Positions 18,020 through 27,185 are shown, counted from the first letter of the stretch. The stretch: DNA of 64,000 bases from Gracilimonas tropica DSM 19535 (GCF_000375425.1 NZ_AQXG01000002.1:62001-126000), one strand, 5' to 3'. A program made the numbers and translations. The notes: a model not told the origin generated them from the letters alone.

Positions 18020-19247
18020 TGCTTCCTTTATTTTCAATTTGTTCCAGCTTTGCCCTCGTACCCGGATTCTCATCCCGTTTTAATGCTTCCCTGAAAAACC
18101 GGGCAGCTTCTTGCGGCTGATCCGCTGCCAGATAATAATCTCCCATGGAGTCATATACATTGGCACTTTCCGGGTAATTGGCAATGTTCATCTCGAACAG
18201 GAGTTTACTTCTGCTCATACTTCCGGCCTGCAACGACCAATATCCTAAAGAATTGATCATATCCTCTTTTGGCAAAACCTGATATCCAAAATGATCAGAC
18301 ATTTGACGGTGGATCTCTTCGATACGCGCGATCAACTCTTCATCACTTAGATCTTTACTGATAAAGGGGTCTGCAGCATCTATCATTTGCTGATTCAGAT
18401 CAGCATACCAGGAAAACAGAAATTTCAACCCATCATAGGTGCCTGGAATGACCATATCAGTATGATTGCCTTTCGGATAATTTTTGAACTGAAAATCAAG
18501 ACCTTCAACTTGATCCAGGTAACCGGCCATTTTATCGTTTGGAATACGAAAGGTTGTTAATAGTGAATCAATTATTTTATCACCGGTTGGTTCCGGATCG
18601 GCCACAGCCAAAACGTATCCTTTTCCTGCAAGCCCTCCTTTATCTCCGGTTTCTTTCAAGCTTCGATACATCAGCTCATCATCCCAGGTGGAAGTTGGAT
18701 CCAGTGAGATTACATTATTAAACAAATGAGGTCTGGTAGCCAGGGCATATCCCGAAAGTAACCCTCCAAGTGAATGACCAATAAAGGTACGGTATGGAGT
18801 CGTACTGTAGTTTTGGTCAATATAGGGAATGAGCTCTTTTTCTATGAAATCAAGAAACATATCTCCTCCCCCCGATTGAGACAGATTAAAGCCTGAGGGA
18901 TCGGATGGCACATGCGTAGGAGTTAAATCCCGTGTTCTGTTGGTATTCAAAATACTTACGATGAGCATGGATGGAATAGCATCAAAGCTTAAGTTCTTCA
19001 CGATTTGGGAGGTCAGAGCAAACTGACTGTTGGCATCCAACAGATACAGAACAGGATGCTCGGTTTCAGCCATTTCCAATTGCCGGGTGCTTTGTGGTTC
19101 GTAGATATAAAAGTGGCGGGTTTCATGCAGGATCTCTGAATAGAGGCTGTCAACGATTCCCTGATAATAGAGCGGTTCCGCGTTCTGTGCATTGACCATT
19201 CCATGACAACAGATTACAAGAAGAAGGAAGAGCAGTAGTTTTTTCAT
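18012..19247 (-). CDS. Exported esterase (esterase D / siderophore-esterase-like) with C-terminal TPR-like tail
   Basis: An alpha/beta hydrolase of the esterase D / IroE-like group (COG2819 type), 411 residues. The signal peptide ends near VNAQN. The nucleophile elbow GHSLGG (Ser about 157) is intact, preceded by EKELIPYIDQNYSTTPYRT, and a His in the GNHTDMV segment could complete the triad. The last about 80 residues (YWSLQAGSMSRSKLLFEMNI to the end) resemble tetratricopeptide repeats. It follows the LuxR-type gene on the same strand, with the operator palindrome in between, and is coupled to the pseudo-hydrolase downstream. A shorter paralogue without the TPR tail is at 30059. Confidence 0.88.
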   Translation of the reverse strand: MKKLLLFLLLVICCHGMVNAQNAEPLYYQGIVDSLYSEILHETRHFYIYEPQSTRQLEMAETEHPVLYLLDANSQFALTSQIVKNLSFDAIPSMLIVSILNTNRTRDLTPTHVPSDPSGFNLSQSGGGDMFLDFIEKELIPYIDQNYSTTPYRTFIGHSLGGLLSGYALATRPHLFNNVISLDPTSTWDDELMYRSLKETGDKGGLAGKGYVLAVADPEPTGDKIIDSLLTTFRIPNDKMAGYLDQVEGLDFQFKNYPKGNHTDMVIPGTYDGLKFLFSWYADLNQQMIDAADPFISKDLSDEELIARIEEIHRQMSDHFGYQVLPKEDMINSLGYWSLQAGSMSRSKLLFEMNIANYPESANVYDSMGDYYLAADQPQEAARFFREALKRDENPGTRAKLEQIENKGSNE

Positions 19248-19301
19248 ATGCTGAATTAGGATGAATAGATAGCCGAAATTTAGGCCGTACCACCGCTAAA
19301 T

Positions 19302-19323
19302 CAATCCCTGAATTCAGTGATTA
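19302..19323. promoter_or_regulatory. Palindromic operator candidate, copy 3 (one mismatch in core)
   Basis: AATCCCTGAATTCAGTGATT is the same 20-bp palindrome as copy 1 with one mismatched position. It lies 55 bp upstream of the esterase ATG (19247). Reading toward that gene, the intact half CAGGGATTG faces the promoter, and TAAATTTC, close to a -7 TAnnTTTG element, follows about 23 bases later. Confidence 0.7.
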
Positions 19324-19332
19324 TGAAAACCC

Positions 19333-20097
19333 CTAATTGATATTCATATACTTGCCCACTTTATAGATCAGCTCTGCGGAATTCTTGGCTTCCAATTTAG
19401 CCAGCAGGTTTTTCCGGTGCGTTTCCACGGTATTAAAGCTTATGTTGAGCCGGTCACTGATGGCCTTGGTGCTCAGTCCCTCTGCAATTAGGCAGGCAAC
19501 TTCTTTCTCTCTTGCCGAGATCTGTTTTTGGATCTTTAATACCTTGAAGTGATTTGGTTTGGCTTGAATATACAACTGTTTGATATCCCGCAGCTTTCTC
19601 TGTAATGCTTTAGAATGTTCGGCCACCTCGATATCCGCTCGCCCCTCCGTTACAGTCCATGTGCCGATCATCAGGTAGCTTGGGATCTCCGTATAACGAA
19701 CATCCATGATGGAGGCCTGGAACAAGACTTTTCTCACTTTTTTATTCACATCCAGCATGGCCCCGTCCATACTAAAGATCATATTACTGAAAATGGATTC
19801 ATCACTTTTTTCCATTTCTGCCAGCTGCTTATCTAAGCCCGAGTAAATGCGCTGTATTTGATTGTCTGGAATAAGATGCTGAAACCGTACCAAACCGTAG
19901 CGCTCAAAATTTTCGAGAGGATGTCCTAATGCCGATTCGATGCCCCGGCTCAAATACAAGAATTCGTTTTGCGACAGCCAGGTAAGACAAGAAAAACTAC
20001 CGGCAAAATTATCTAAAGCCAAGAGTTTTTCAACAAAAGGCTCAAGCAGTTCCTGTTTTTCAAAATTAAGATATTCGTTGGTCAGCTTTTGTATCAT
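19333..20097 (-). CDS. LuxR-family transcriptional regulator with PAS-like N-terminal domain
   Basis: A 254-residue DNA-binding regulator. Residues about 30-150 look like a PAS-type sensor fold (FSCLTWLSQNEFLYLSRGIESALGHPLENF). The last 65 residues are a GerE/LuxR helix-turn-helix: ISAREKEVACLIAEGLSTKAISDRLNISFNTVETHRKNLLAKL. There is no receiver-domain Asp signature or autoinducer domain that I recognise. It sits directly upstream of the esterase/pseudo-hydrolase operon. It is the only regulator in this cluster, so it is the natural candidate to bind the CCCTGAATTCAGGG palindromes; this is inference. The site position about 40 bp before a -7-like element would suit activation. Confidence 0.88.
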   Translation of the reverse strand: MIQKLTNEYLNFEKQELLEPFVEKLLALDNFAGSFSCLTWLSQNEFLYLSRGIESALGHPLENFERYGLVRFQHLIPDNQIQRIYSGLDKQLAEMEKSDESIFSNMIFSMDGAMLDVNKKVRKVLFQASIMDVRYTEIPSYLMIGTWTVTEGRADIEVAEHSKALQRKLRDIKQLYIQAKPNHFKVLKIQKQISAREKEVACLIAEGLSTKAISDRLNISFNTVETHRKNLLAKLEAKNSAELIYKVGKYMNIN

Positions 20098-20352
20098 AGC
20101 GCCCGCTCCCGAGATGATAACTTCTCATAATTATTATCTTTCTGTACTGCTCTTCTGATGAATTAGCGAAGTTTCTGAATGGCCTCATTTCTGATAACCA
20201 TGGTTTGAGAAAGATCCCCTAATTAAATACGCAGGAAACTCCGAAACAATTATTTTTTTCGTCTCAAAGATTATTAACGAAATTTTTTTCGCTAAATCTT
20301 ACCCGACAAGCCAAATCAGCCCGTTTCTCCGAAAAGAAAAAGAATATCCTTA

Positions 20353-20384
20353 TCCTAAAATAAGGGCGGATCATCTTTCCGCCC
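20353..20384 (-). terminator. Rho-independent terminator of the operon ending at 20394
   Basis: Read on the minus strand: GGGCGGA, a 7-base loop, TCCGCCC, then TTATTTT. GC-rich seven-pair stem, ten bases after the stop codon. Confidence 0.85.
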
Positions 20385-20393
20385 CTCTAATCT

Positions 20394-22193
20394 CTATGCC
20401 ACAGCCAATGAAAATATATGCTCTAAGCGTAGCTTTTCTTTTTGAACAGTATCTATAATGGATCTGAGATTTTCCCCTTCGAATGCTTCGGATGCCGCGA
20501 TCTCCAGACAATAGTCCATGCCCGATTCCAGGTTCTTGCGAAAACGTACCAGCTTTTTGTCTTCGGCGGGATCTGCTTCCTGCTGATCCACTAAATCCTG
20601 AAGGTAATCCACGTACATGCGCAATTCTTTGGCAAACATATGCGGACGGTCTCCATCCACCAAAGATTCCCCTCTGCCATAGATATGATCTACCATTTCT
20701 TCCAGGGTATATTCTCCGTTGAAGTAAGCAATGTTGGGCCCGGGACAAATAGCCTGCGGAGAGCGGCTTTCTTTTTGGATACCAAGCTGGATCAGAGCCC
20801 CGTTGCCGAGGTGATCACACAAGCAGGCTTTATCCAAGACCTTGGTTTTGAGCCGTTCTTTCTTTGCCTCGGGATAGTCGCTGTGATTGATCTGATCTAT
20901 CTTCAACAGCTGATATTGTGTTGAAGCAGTACAAATTGGGTTTTCCGTAAATTCCGTATTTGATTCCAGAAATCCCTTTGGACACTGCGATCCGGGCTTC
21001 CCTTTTTCAATGCGCTCCTGATGCCACTGCTTTGAACCGGTATTTCGTACGTTGTTGAATGGCACACCCAGCGGTGAAACCCCACTCAGGTACAGATCCT
21101 CTTCTTTGGCATTTTCCAGTAAAGTACGTGTTGTCTTGTCAACGGTAGTTGCTTCGGGAACCAATAAGAACGGGCTTCCCCAACCGGTGGAATCCATGTC
21201 ATATTCCCCAAGCAGACGCTTCATTTCGCCATTTGTTCCAATACCTCCCTGTACCGTGATGCGAGGTGCTGTAAACTTCCAGTCTTCTGAAAAACCACCT
21301 CGCTCCTCTTCATAAAATTTTGCTATCAGCGGACGAATAACTGAACTCAGCATTTCTTTCTTTTCCTTGAACTCCTTCAACAGAACCGGCAACAGAAGTC
21401 CGTCGGTGGCAAAAGCATGTCCCCCACAATTCAATCCCGATTCAATGCGATACTCAAACACTTCCAGTCCCTTTTTGGCAAGGTATTTACCCTGAATCAA
21501 TGCTGACCTGAAATCACTCACTTTTAGAATGATCTTCTTTTTGATGTTACCTGAAGCATCCCGGTAAAAGTCTTTGAACTCAGCCAGGTAATTATACAAC
21601 CGTGGATTGAATCCTGCCGACAACACCAGGCTGGAAGAGAGCTTACTTAGGGCAAAGCCTCTCAAAGCCGCGCTTCCATCACTGTATTCAGCGCTCATCG
21701 GCTCACCGGATTTAGTGAAGTTAAGTTTATCCACTTTTGCCATGATGTTCACATCAATAGAACCCGGCCGCATCATAGCCTCTAATTTCTGAGACAAGCC
21801 GGAACGCTCATTTTCATCTGTCATCTTCAACAACTGCTGGTATACAGACTTTAGCGGATTTCCTTCCGGCAGCATCCTGAAATACTTGGCTTTATCGTTG
21901 TCCTCAAAAAAGGGCTGCGACTTCAGTTCATCGAATGTACGGTGCACTATATCATGCACCAGATCCAGATAGGCCGTGATCCTTTTAGCCCGTCCATCTT
22001 CTGCAGAACGCGGAATATTCTTATAGGGCAGGTTAAACTTTTCAGTGTAATATTTTCGGATCTTCTCGACCAGCAGGTCATCCACGACTGAAATTACGGA
22101 GTCAATTCCATAAGGTGCTACGCGGATTGGGGAGTCTATAGAATGCCCGGTTCCCATTACGGGAATGGAAAAAGTATGAAGAGAATGTGTCAT
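20394..22193 (-). CDS. Uncharacterised TIM-barrel-like protein with C-terminal cysteine cluster
   Basis: I do not recognise a named function. The 599-residue protein opens with FSIPVMGTGHSIDSPIRVAPYG and contains GGIGTNGEMKRLLGEYDMDSTGWGSPFLLVPEA (about 314-346), which resembles the phosphate-binding end of FMN-dependent TIM barrels such as nitronate monooxygenase. Five Cys follow (about 403, 421, 456, 458, 483; CLCDH and CPGPN motifs), possibly for an iron-sulfur cluster. Start: ATG 22193 has GAGGT upstream; the frame is open to 22271. It is the last gene of a minus-strand run behind a U32 protein, a ferredoxin and an ADP-forming acyl-CoA synthetase. An FMN/Fe-S oxidoreductase is a reasonable guess, not shown. 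Confidence 0.72.
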   Translation of the reverse strand: MTHSLHTFSIPVMGTGHSIDSPIRVAPYGIDSVISVVDDLLVEKIRKYYTEKFNLPYKNIPRSAEDGRAKRITAYLDLVHDIVHRTFDELKSQPFFEDNDKAKYFRMLPEGNPLKSVYQQLLKMTDENERSGLSQKLEAMMRPGSIDVNIMAKVDKLNFTKSGEPMSAEYSDGSAALRGFALSKLSSSLVLSAGFNPRLYNYLAEFKDFYRDASGNIKKKIILKVSDFRSALIQGKYLAKKGLEVFEYRIESGLNCGGHAFATDGLLLPVLLKEFKEKKEMLSSVIRPLIAKFYEEERGGFSEDWKFTAPRITVQGGIGTNGEMKRLLGEYDMDSTGWGSPFLLVPEATTVDKTTRTLLENAKEEDLYLSGVSPLGVPFNNVRNTGSKQWHQERIEKGKPGSQCPKGFLESNTEFTENPICTASTQYQLLKIDQINHSDYPEAKKERLKTKVLDKACLCDHLGNGALIQLGIQKESRSPQAICPGPNIAYFNGEYTLEEMVDHIYGRGESLVDGDRPHMFAKELRMYVDYLQDLVDQQEADPAEDKKLVRFRKNLESGMDYCLEIAASEAFEGENLRSIIDTVQKEKLRLEHIFSLAVA

Positions 22194-22289
22194 AAATTGG
22201 GACCTCAAATAAGGTGTCTTAAACGTATTATTCCTATTTAAGATAAAATTGTCTTTATTTGTGAAGGACATGTGAAGAAGAGCTGGATC

Positions 22290-24353
22290 CTAATTTTCGG
22301 CCTGTAAGCTTCCTCTTACATCAACCGCTTTAGTGCCTTTACCTTCCGGAAGAACGACCAGCGGATTGATCTCAAGCTCCCCGATCTGCGGATGATCCGA
22401 TGCAATCTGTCCCAGAGCCACCAGCACCTGAGCTACCGCTTCGATATCGCATTTTTTGAAATTCCGCCAGCCTTGCAGCTTTTGGTACACTTTAGTCCGC
22501 CGCATCAATTTATGTGCTTGTACTTTGGTAAGCGGAGCGATCGCCATATCCACATCTTTGTACAATTCCACATCGGTTCCGCCGGATCCAAAAAGTACCA
22601 TTGGCCCGAATTGCGGGTCACGTACAAATCCGGTAATCACCTCGGGAGCTTCACTTATCATTTCCTGAATTAAAACTCCCTTTAGCTTCCCATTGCTTGA
22701 TTGAGCTGCCTTTTTGATACGGTCCCAGGCTTCTCCAGCTTCTTCAGCCGTTTTAACATTCAGGATCACTCCACCAATGTCTGATTTGTGAGAAATGTCA
22801 TCAGAAAGTAATTTCATGGCAACCGGGCCGCTCATGGATTTAAAAATTTCAATTGCCTCCACCTTAGAGGCTGCTTCCCGCTGATCCGGAAATGGAATTC
22901 CATACACCTTTAACAGCTCTGCCCAATTCGCATCATGTACGGCTTCCCCGGCTTTATTTTGATCAGCTTTGATCCGTTCAGGAGAGCCATCCTTAGCTTC
23001 CTCCAGCCATTTTCTTCTGTTGATCATAGCCGCCAGGACCGAAGCCGAGCGTTCCGGAAAAGCAACATTCGGTATCTTGCGCTTTTGTAGGATCTTCAGG
23101 GCTTCTTCCACCGAAGCTTTCCCCATGATAGATGTGATCACCGTTTTGTGGTGTGAACCGGCTACTTCTCCTACTACCTCGGCAAGGCTCACCGGCAAGA
23201 ACCAATCCTGTGGAGCTTGTATAACAACCACAGCATCCACGTTATCATCCGATAAAAGAGCTTCCAATGCCAGCGTATAAGTTGCCGGACCCGAGCCCGC
23301 CAATACATCTACCGGATTGTTTACACTGGATGCTTCTGGTAATCTTTTAGATAAGAAGGCTTTCGTTTCCACAGAAAGCGAAGCGATCTTCAATCCTTGT
23401 TTTTCGAGGGCATCAACCGCCAAAATAGCCGGACCTCCCGCATTGGTAAGAACCGCCACCCGATCTCCTTTAGGAAGCGGTTGCCAGGCCATAGCCCGTG
23501 CCCATTCAAACATCTCTTCGATGGTCTCTGCTTCCTGTATGCCACTGTGCCTGAACGCTGTCTGAAAAGCTTCCTTGCTGCCGGCCAGTGCACCCGTATG
23601 CGAAGCTACTGCCTTGGCTCCGCTTTCTCCTTTCCCGCCTTTCAGCATCAAAAATGGTTTTTCGAGGGCGGTTTTACGTGCTTCTTTTAAGAACCTTTGT
23701 CCATTTGCCACGCCTTCTATATATCCCGTTATAACCTTTGTATTGGGATCCAGTGCTATGGTTCTCATCATTTCCGTTTCATTGACATCGATCTGATTTC
23801 CCAGGCTGACGATACGTGAAAAACCAATTCCACTTCCGCTTGCCCAGTCAATGATCGCGGCCACCATAGCCCCGGAATGAGAAATAAAACCAATCTCTCC
23901 CGGCTCAGGCATCCCCACCACAAAAGTAGTATTGACCGGGGTATGCGTATCAATTGTGCCAATGCAATTTGGGCCAACTATACGGATCCCATACTCTTTG
24001 GCAATGGCCAGCAACTCTTCTTCCATGATCTTTCCTTCCGGACCGGTTTCACTAAATCCGCCGGTGACAATTACCACATGCTGAATCCCCCTCTCGCCGC
24101 ATTCCCGCAGCGTTTCTGCCACGGCCGGAGCCGGGACAATAATAATGGCAAGGTCCACCGGATCAGGCACATCGCTCACACTTGGGTAGCAAGTTTTTTC
24201 CAGGATCTCATAAGATCTCTTATTAACCGGATAAATCCCTCCCCGGTAACGATACCGGATCAGATTCCGCAGAGCACCGTAGCCCAGCTTATGGGGATCA
24301 TGAGAAGCTCCAATTATGGCTACGCCTTTGGGAGAGAAAAATGGATCAGTCAT
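22290..24353 (-). CDS. ADP-forming acyl-CoA synthetase (acetate-CoA ligase family), fused alpha-beta
   Basis: The 687-residue protein combines the CoA-binding and ligase-CoA domains with a C-terminal ATP-grasp domain, as in ADP-forming acetyl-CoA synthetases and related Pat-type proteins. It converts acyl-CoA, ADP and Pi to acid, CoA and ATP, or the reverse. Visible motifs: FSPKGVAIIGASHDPHKLG (CoA-binding Rossmann), GPNCIG, the SHTGALAG loop carrying the phosphorylated His (about residue 250), and in the ATP-grasp part MKLLSDDISHKSDIGGV and GVLIQEM. The specific acid is unknown. It lies 79 bp downstream of the ferredoxin gene and just upstream of the TIM-barrel-like gene, so an operon is likely. 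Confidence 0.93.
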   Translation of the reverse strand: MTDPFFSPKGVAIIGASHDPHKLGYGALRNLIRYRYRGGIYPVNKRSYEILEKTCYPSVSDVPDPVDLAIIIVPAPAVAETLRECGERGIQHVVIVTGGFSETGPEGKIMEEELLAIAKEYGIRIVGPNCIGTIDTHTPVNTTFVVGMPEPGEIGFISHSGAMVAAIIDWASGSGIGFSRIVSLGNQIDVNETEMMRTIALDPNTKVITGYIEGVANGQRFLKEARKTALEKPFLMLKGGKGESGAKAVASHTGALAGSKEAFQTAFRHSGIQEAETIEEMFEWARAMAWQPLPKGDRVAVLTNAGGPAILAVDALEKQGLKIASLSVETKAFLSKRLPEASSVNNPVDVLAGSGPATYTLALEALLSDDNVDAVVVIQAPQDWFLPVSLAEVVGEVAGSHHKTVITSIMGKASVEEALKILQKRKIPNVAFPERSASVLAAMINRRKWLEEAKDGSPERIKADQNKAGEAVHDANWAELLKVYGIPFPDQREAASKVEAIEIFKSMSGPVAMKLLSDDISHKSDIGGVILNVKTAEEAGEAWDRIKKAAQSSNGKLKGVLIQEMISEAPEVITGFVRDPQFGPMVLFGSGGTDVELYKDVDMAIAPLTKVQAHKLMRRTKVYQKLQGWRNFKKCDIEAVAQVLVALGQIASDHPQIGELEINPLVVLPEGKGTKAVDVRGSLQAEN

Positions 24354-24432
24354 GGCAGTACTTTCTTTTACTAAAATTTCATTTTCTGTTTAATGGCATG
24401 AACCACATACGGTCTTGGTGATGGTGAATTTT

Positions 24433-24654
24433 TCATTTATTGATGCGAATGGCATCTACCGGACAGGCTTGTGCTGCCCGTTCGTTATATTCCCGCTCAA
24501 ATTCTCCTGCTTCCGCATGATAGAGCTTCCCTTTCTTCTTGCCACCAATTAATACACATTTACCATCCCTTTTCGACATCTGCCAGCGCTCGGGCCAGGC
24601 CTCTACGCAGTAATTACATCCTATACATCGATCTCTGTAAAACGTGATCTTCAT
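24433..24654 (-). CDS. 4Fe-4S ferredoxin, single cluster
   Basis: A 73-residue ferredoxin with one [4Fe-4S] cluster. The ligands are CIGCNYC (Cys10, 13, 16) and the distal Cys of CPVDAI (about residue 64); the second cluster of 2[4Fe-4S] ferredoxins is missing (EAWP where a CP would be). Its ATG overlaps the TGA of the U32 gene by one base, which argues for coupled translation and a shared role, for example electron delivery to the U32 protein or to the downstream TIM-barrel-like protein. Confidence 0.9.
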   Translation of the reverse strand: MKITFYRDRCIGCNYCVEAWPERWQMSKRDGKCVLIGGKKKGKLYHAEAGEFEREYNERAAQACPVDAIRINK

Positions 24655-25931
24655 CAGTCTCTGTCCTCCCAGAGGTACACCTTGTCCCCTTCATTCACCA
24701 CACAATCCAATCTGATCGTACATTCTTCTCCTTTGGCCACTACGTCTGCAGGCCGATCTCCCACCCAAATAGAATCAATTTCAGGTTCAGCAACCCCGGT
24801 TTTATTGCCAATAATGATCAGTGAATCACTCCTGTTAAAACCACCGGCTTTGATCCGCACATGCGCCACTTTTGCCTTTGGGTAGTAATGAAGCACTTTC
24901 CCTATAAAACGTTTTTCTTTGGTTGCGGCCGAACCATGAATGCGACTCCATTCTCCTAGCTTCCTGCCCAGGTAATAGCCGTCCCAAAAACCACGGTTGT
25001 ACACTTCTTCAAGTTCCTTCTTCCAGGCATCCACTTTTTCCCGGGTATATGTTCCATCTGCTACGGCTTGAGCTGCTTCTTTATAACACCGGGTTACAGT
25101 TTTAACATATTCCGGTGAACGTCCCCGCCCTTCCAGCTTCAACACTTCGATCCCGGTATCCAGCAGCTGATCTAAAAAGTCGATCGTACACAGATCCTTG
25201 GGTGACATGATGTATTCATTATCGATCAGAAGCTCCTCGCCTTCCTCATTGGTTACCCGATACGCATGTCTGCAATTTTGCTTGCAAGCTCCCCTGTTCG
25301 CTGATGAATTATAGGTATGAAGACTCAGATAACATTTCCCGGAAACAGCCATACAAAGTGCTCCATGGGCAAAAACCTCGATCTGTACCAGGTTACCGGA
25401 TGGCCCCCGGATGTCCCGTTCTTTCACTCCCTCCACGATCTTCTTCATTTGTCCGAGACTCAGTTCCCGGGCCAGCACCATCACATCTGCAAAATGACTG
25501 TAGAACGCTACCATCTCAATATTCGAGATATTGGCCTGGGTTGAAATATGAACCTCCACCCCGTTTCTTGCAGCGTACGAAATCGCCGCCTGATCGGCCG
25601 CAATAATAGCCGTGATGCCATGCTCTTTGACCGCATCAATGATCTTCTTCATCAATGGAAGGTCATGATCATACAGCACCGTATTGAGCGTCAGGTACGT
25701 TCGGATACTTTCCTCACGTGCCACGTCTGCGATCTTAGGAAGATCAGCCAAGGTAAAATTATTGGATGCCCGTGCCCTCATATTCAGCTGTTCGATGCCA
25801 AAATACACCGAATCGGCTCCACCTTGAATGGCAGCCTTCAGGGAAGCCCAGTCCCCGGCCGGGGCCATTATTTCAGTTTTCAGGAAGTGTTCTTTGGAAT
25901 GGAACTCACCAACCTTTGGATTCGATTTCAT
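24654..25931 (-). CDS. Peptidase U32 family protein (TrhP/YegQ or RlhA-like RNA hydroxylation)
   Basis: A 425-residue member of the U32 family. Characterised relatives (TrhP, RlhA) hydroxylate RNA bases using prephenate and an iron-sulfur centre, despite the old peptidase label. The family signature is present: EVFAHGALCMAVSGKCYLS followed by NRGACKQNCRHAYRV, with the conserved cysteines, and the TIM-barrel start IMAPAGDWASLKAAIQGGADSVYFG. A C-terminal beta-barrel-like domain (RFIGKVLHYYPKAKVAHVRI) is present as in TrhP, making tRNA ho5U34 formation the best guess. I chose the ATG at 25931; the frame is open to 25997. It heads the operon with ferredoxin and acyl-CoA synthetase. Confidence 0.87.
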   Translation of the reverse strand: MKSNPKVGEFHSKEHFLKTEIMAPAGDWASLKAAIQGGADSVYFGIEQLNMRARASNNFTLADLPKIADVAREESIRTYLTLNTVLYDHDLPLMKKIIDAVKEHGITAIIAADQAAISYAARNGVEVHISTQANISNIEMVAFYSHFADVMVLARELSLGQMKKIVEGVKERDIRGPSGNLVQIEVFAHGALCMAVSGKCYLSLHTYNSSANRGACKQNCRHAYRVTNEEGEELLIDNEYIMSPKDLCTIDFLDQLLDTGIEVLKLEGRGRSPEYVKTVTRCYKEAAQAVADGTYTREKVDAWKKELEEVYNRGFWDGYYLGRKLGEWSRIHGSAATKEKRFIGKVLHYYPKAKVAHVRIKAGGFNRSDSLIIIGNKTGVAEPEIDSIWVGDRPADVVAKGEECTIRLDCVVNEGDKVYLWEDRD

Positions 25932-26261
25932 AGTCTTATGATATTTATACTTACCGACCTGCTTAACAGACCAAACCATGCTAAAATCACACGACAATAT
26001 GTAGTTTTTATGAAGCTGGGCATCAATGGGTTATACCAATGAGCAGTGTGGTTTCCATATTTCCCTCACCTCTTAGAATTATGGGCGTTATGGAGCCATT
26101 GGTATGTGCGGGAAATACCTATCTCAACGATCAACCCTGAATTACATGAATTCAGGGAATAATGACTGCAAGCCTTGGGTACGCATTGTGCTAAGTATAT
26201 CAGTGGCTGTATTCCGGTTCAGTCAGCCATTTCCTCAAAATGCCGGAAAGAAGGAGCACAT
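25932..26261. other. 330-bp divergent intergenic region
   Basis: It separates the U32 operon from the next plus-strand gene. It contains a 9-bp inverted repeat, ATACCAATG (26033-26041) and CATTGGTAT (26097-26105), and the spaced operator-like palindrome at 26135-26157. No small gene is supported. Confidence 0.35.
26135..26157. promoter_or_regulatory. Spaced variant of the CCCTGAATTCAGGG palindrome
   Basis: CCCTGAATT, the spacer ACATG, then AATTCAGGG: both nine-base arms match the operator half-sites of the hydrolase cluster 6-12 kb away, but five bases separate them. It lies 105 bp before the ATG at 26262. Confidence 0.45.
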
Positions 26262-27035
26262 ATGAATTTGGGTAGTCTTAGTCATCGCATTTGCTGTATC
26301 ACCCTGATAGTGGGAGGGGTATTTTCGGCCAAAATCGCTGCACAAGAATTATGGGTTACAGACCGTGTTTTCCTGCAGGATACGCTTCCTATGAACCGGC
26401 AGGATGTTTTAATCAATTTACTGGACAACAGCCTCGAATCACTGGCCGACAGAGACCGTCAGGGACGCATGATCGGAGGATACATATTACTTGGATTGGG
26501 CGCCGGAACCGCGGTTGGAGGAACTGTAACGCTTGCTGCTGCTAAGAATGATGATGCCCGCATCGTTGGTTATTCACTTTTAGGTGGAGGAGCTTTTTTA
26601 GGGGCAATGAGTTTACTTCCTTTCAAGATTAAAAGTGAATCGGAACGGTTATACGCAGATTTCAGAGAAGACCTGAAAAACAGCCCCGGCGAAAAAAGCC
26701 AAAATTTCTATTTTTGGGACCGTCGATTTGAAGAGCTTGCTCAAAAAAGGAAAAGGGAACGCATCATTGGCGGAATTTCATCTATTGTAGCCGGTGGAGT
26801 AGCCAGTCTTGCAGCAGAAGATGTTTCGGATCGGGACCGGCTGCATATTTTCATCTGGCCGGCTGTTGGCAGGGTAACAAGTTTTTTAGTCAGATCAGAG
26901 GAAGAGCAGCGCTTTGAAACCTATCGGCAAGCCAAGGAGGATATCCTGCGTTCCGGATCAGTTTCGGAGATTCACTTTGGAGTATTACCTTTACCTAAAA
27001 AGGGATTACTGGCCACGATACAGGTTCGGTTTTGA
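26262..27035 (+). CDS. Hypothetical envelope protein with internal duplication
   Basis: No family recognised. The 257-residue product starts with a signal peptide (cleavage near KIAAQE). Two similar halves each carry a charged helix, a Gly-rich hydrophobic hairpin and another charged helix: DRQGRMIGGYILLGLGAG and KRERIIGGISSIVAGGVAS, each followed by SESERLYADFRED or SEEEQRFETYRQA. The last residues, HFGVLPLPKKGLLATIQVRF, end in an aromatic as many outer-membrane strands do. A strong ribosome binding site (AAGGAG) precedes the ATG at 26262, so I reject the longer frame from 26175. It may respond to the same regulator as the hydrolase cluster through the spaced palindrome upstream. Confidence 0.75.
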   Translation: MNLGSLSHRICCITLIVGGVFSAKIAAQELWVTDRVFLQDTLPMNRQDVLINLLDNSLESLADRDRQGRMIGGYILLGLGAGTAVGGTVTLAAAKNDDARIVGYSLLGGGAFLGAMSLLPFKIKSESERLYADFREDLKNSPGEKSQNFYFWDRRFEELAQKRKRERIIGGISSIVAGGVASLAAEDVSDRDRLHIFIWPAVGRVTSFLVRSEEEQRFETYRQAKEDILRSGSVSEIHFGVLPLPKKGLLATIQVRF

Positions 27036-27135
27036 GATGTATCTTTCATGAGAAATTAGCCTCATCAACGCAGGTTTTGCTTTCTGATGATGTAAAGTTC
27101 TTCAAAAGGTACTTCTATAAGATCAATCTGTACCC

Positions 27136-27159
27136 AAAAAGCCGGAGATGACCCCGGCT
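27136..27159 (-). terminator. Rho-independent terminator of the vWA/T9SS gene
   Basis: On the minus strand: AGCCGG, an 8-base loop, CCGGCT, then TTTT, 27 bases beyond the stop codon. Confidence 0.8.
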
Positions 27160-27185
27160 GTAACTAACTGGAAGAACTATGAGGC

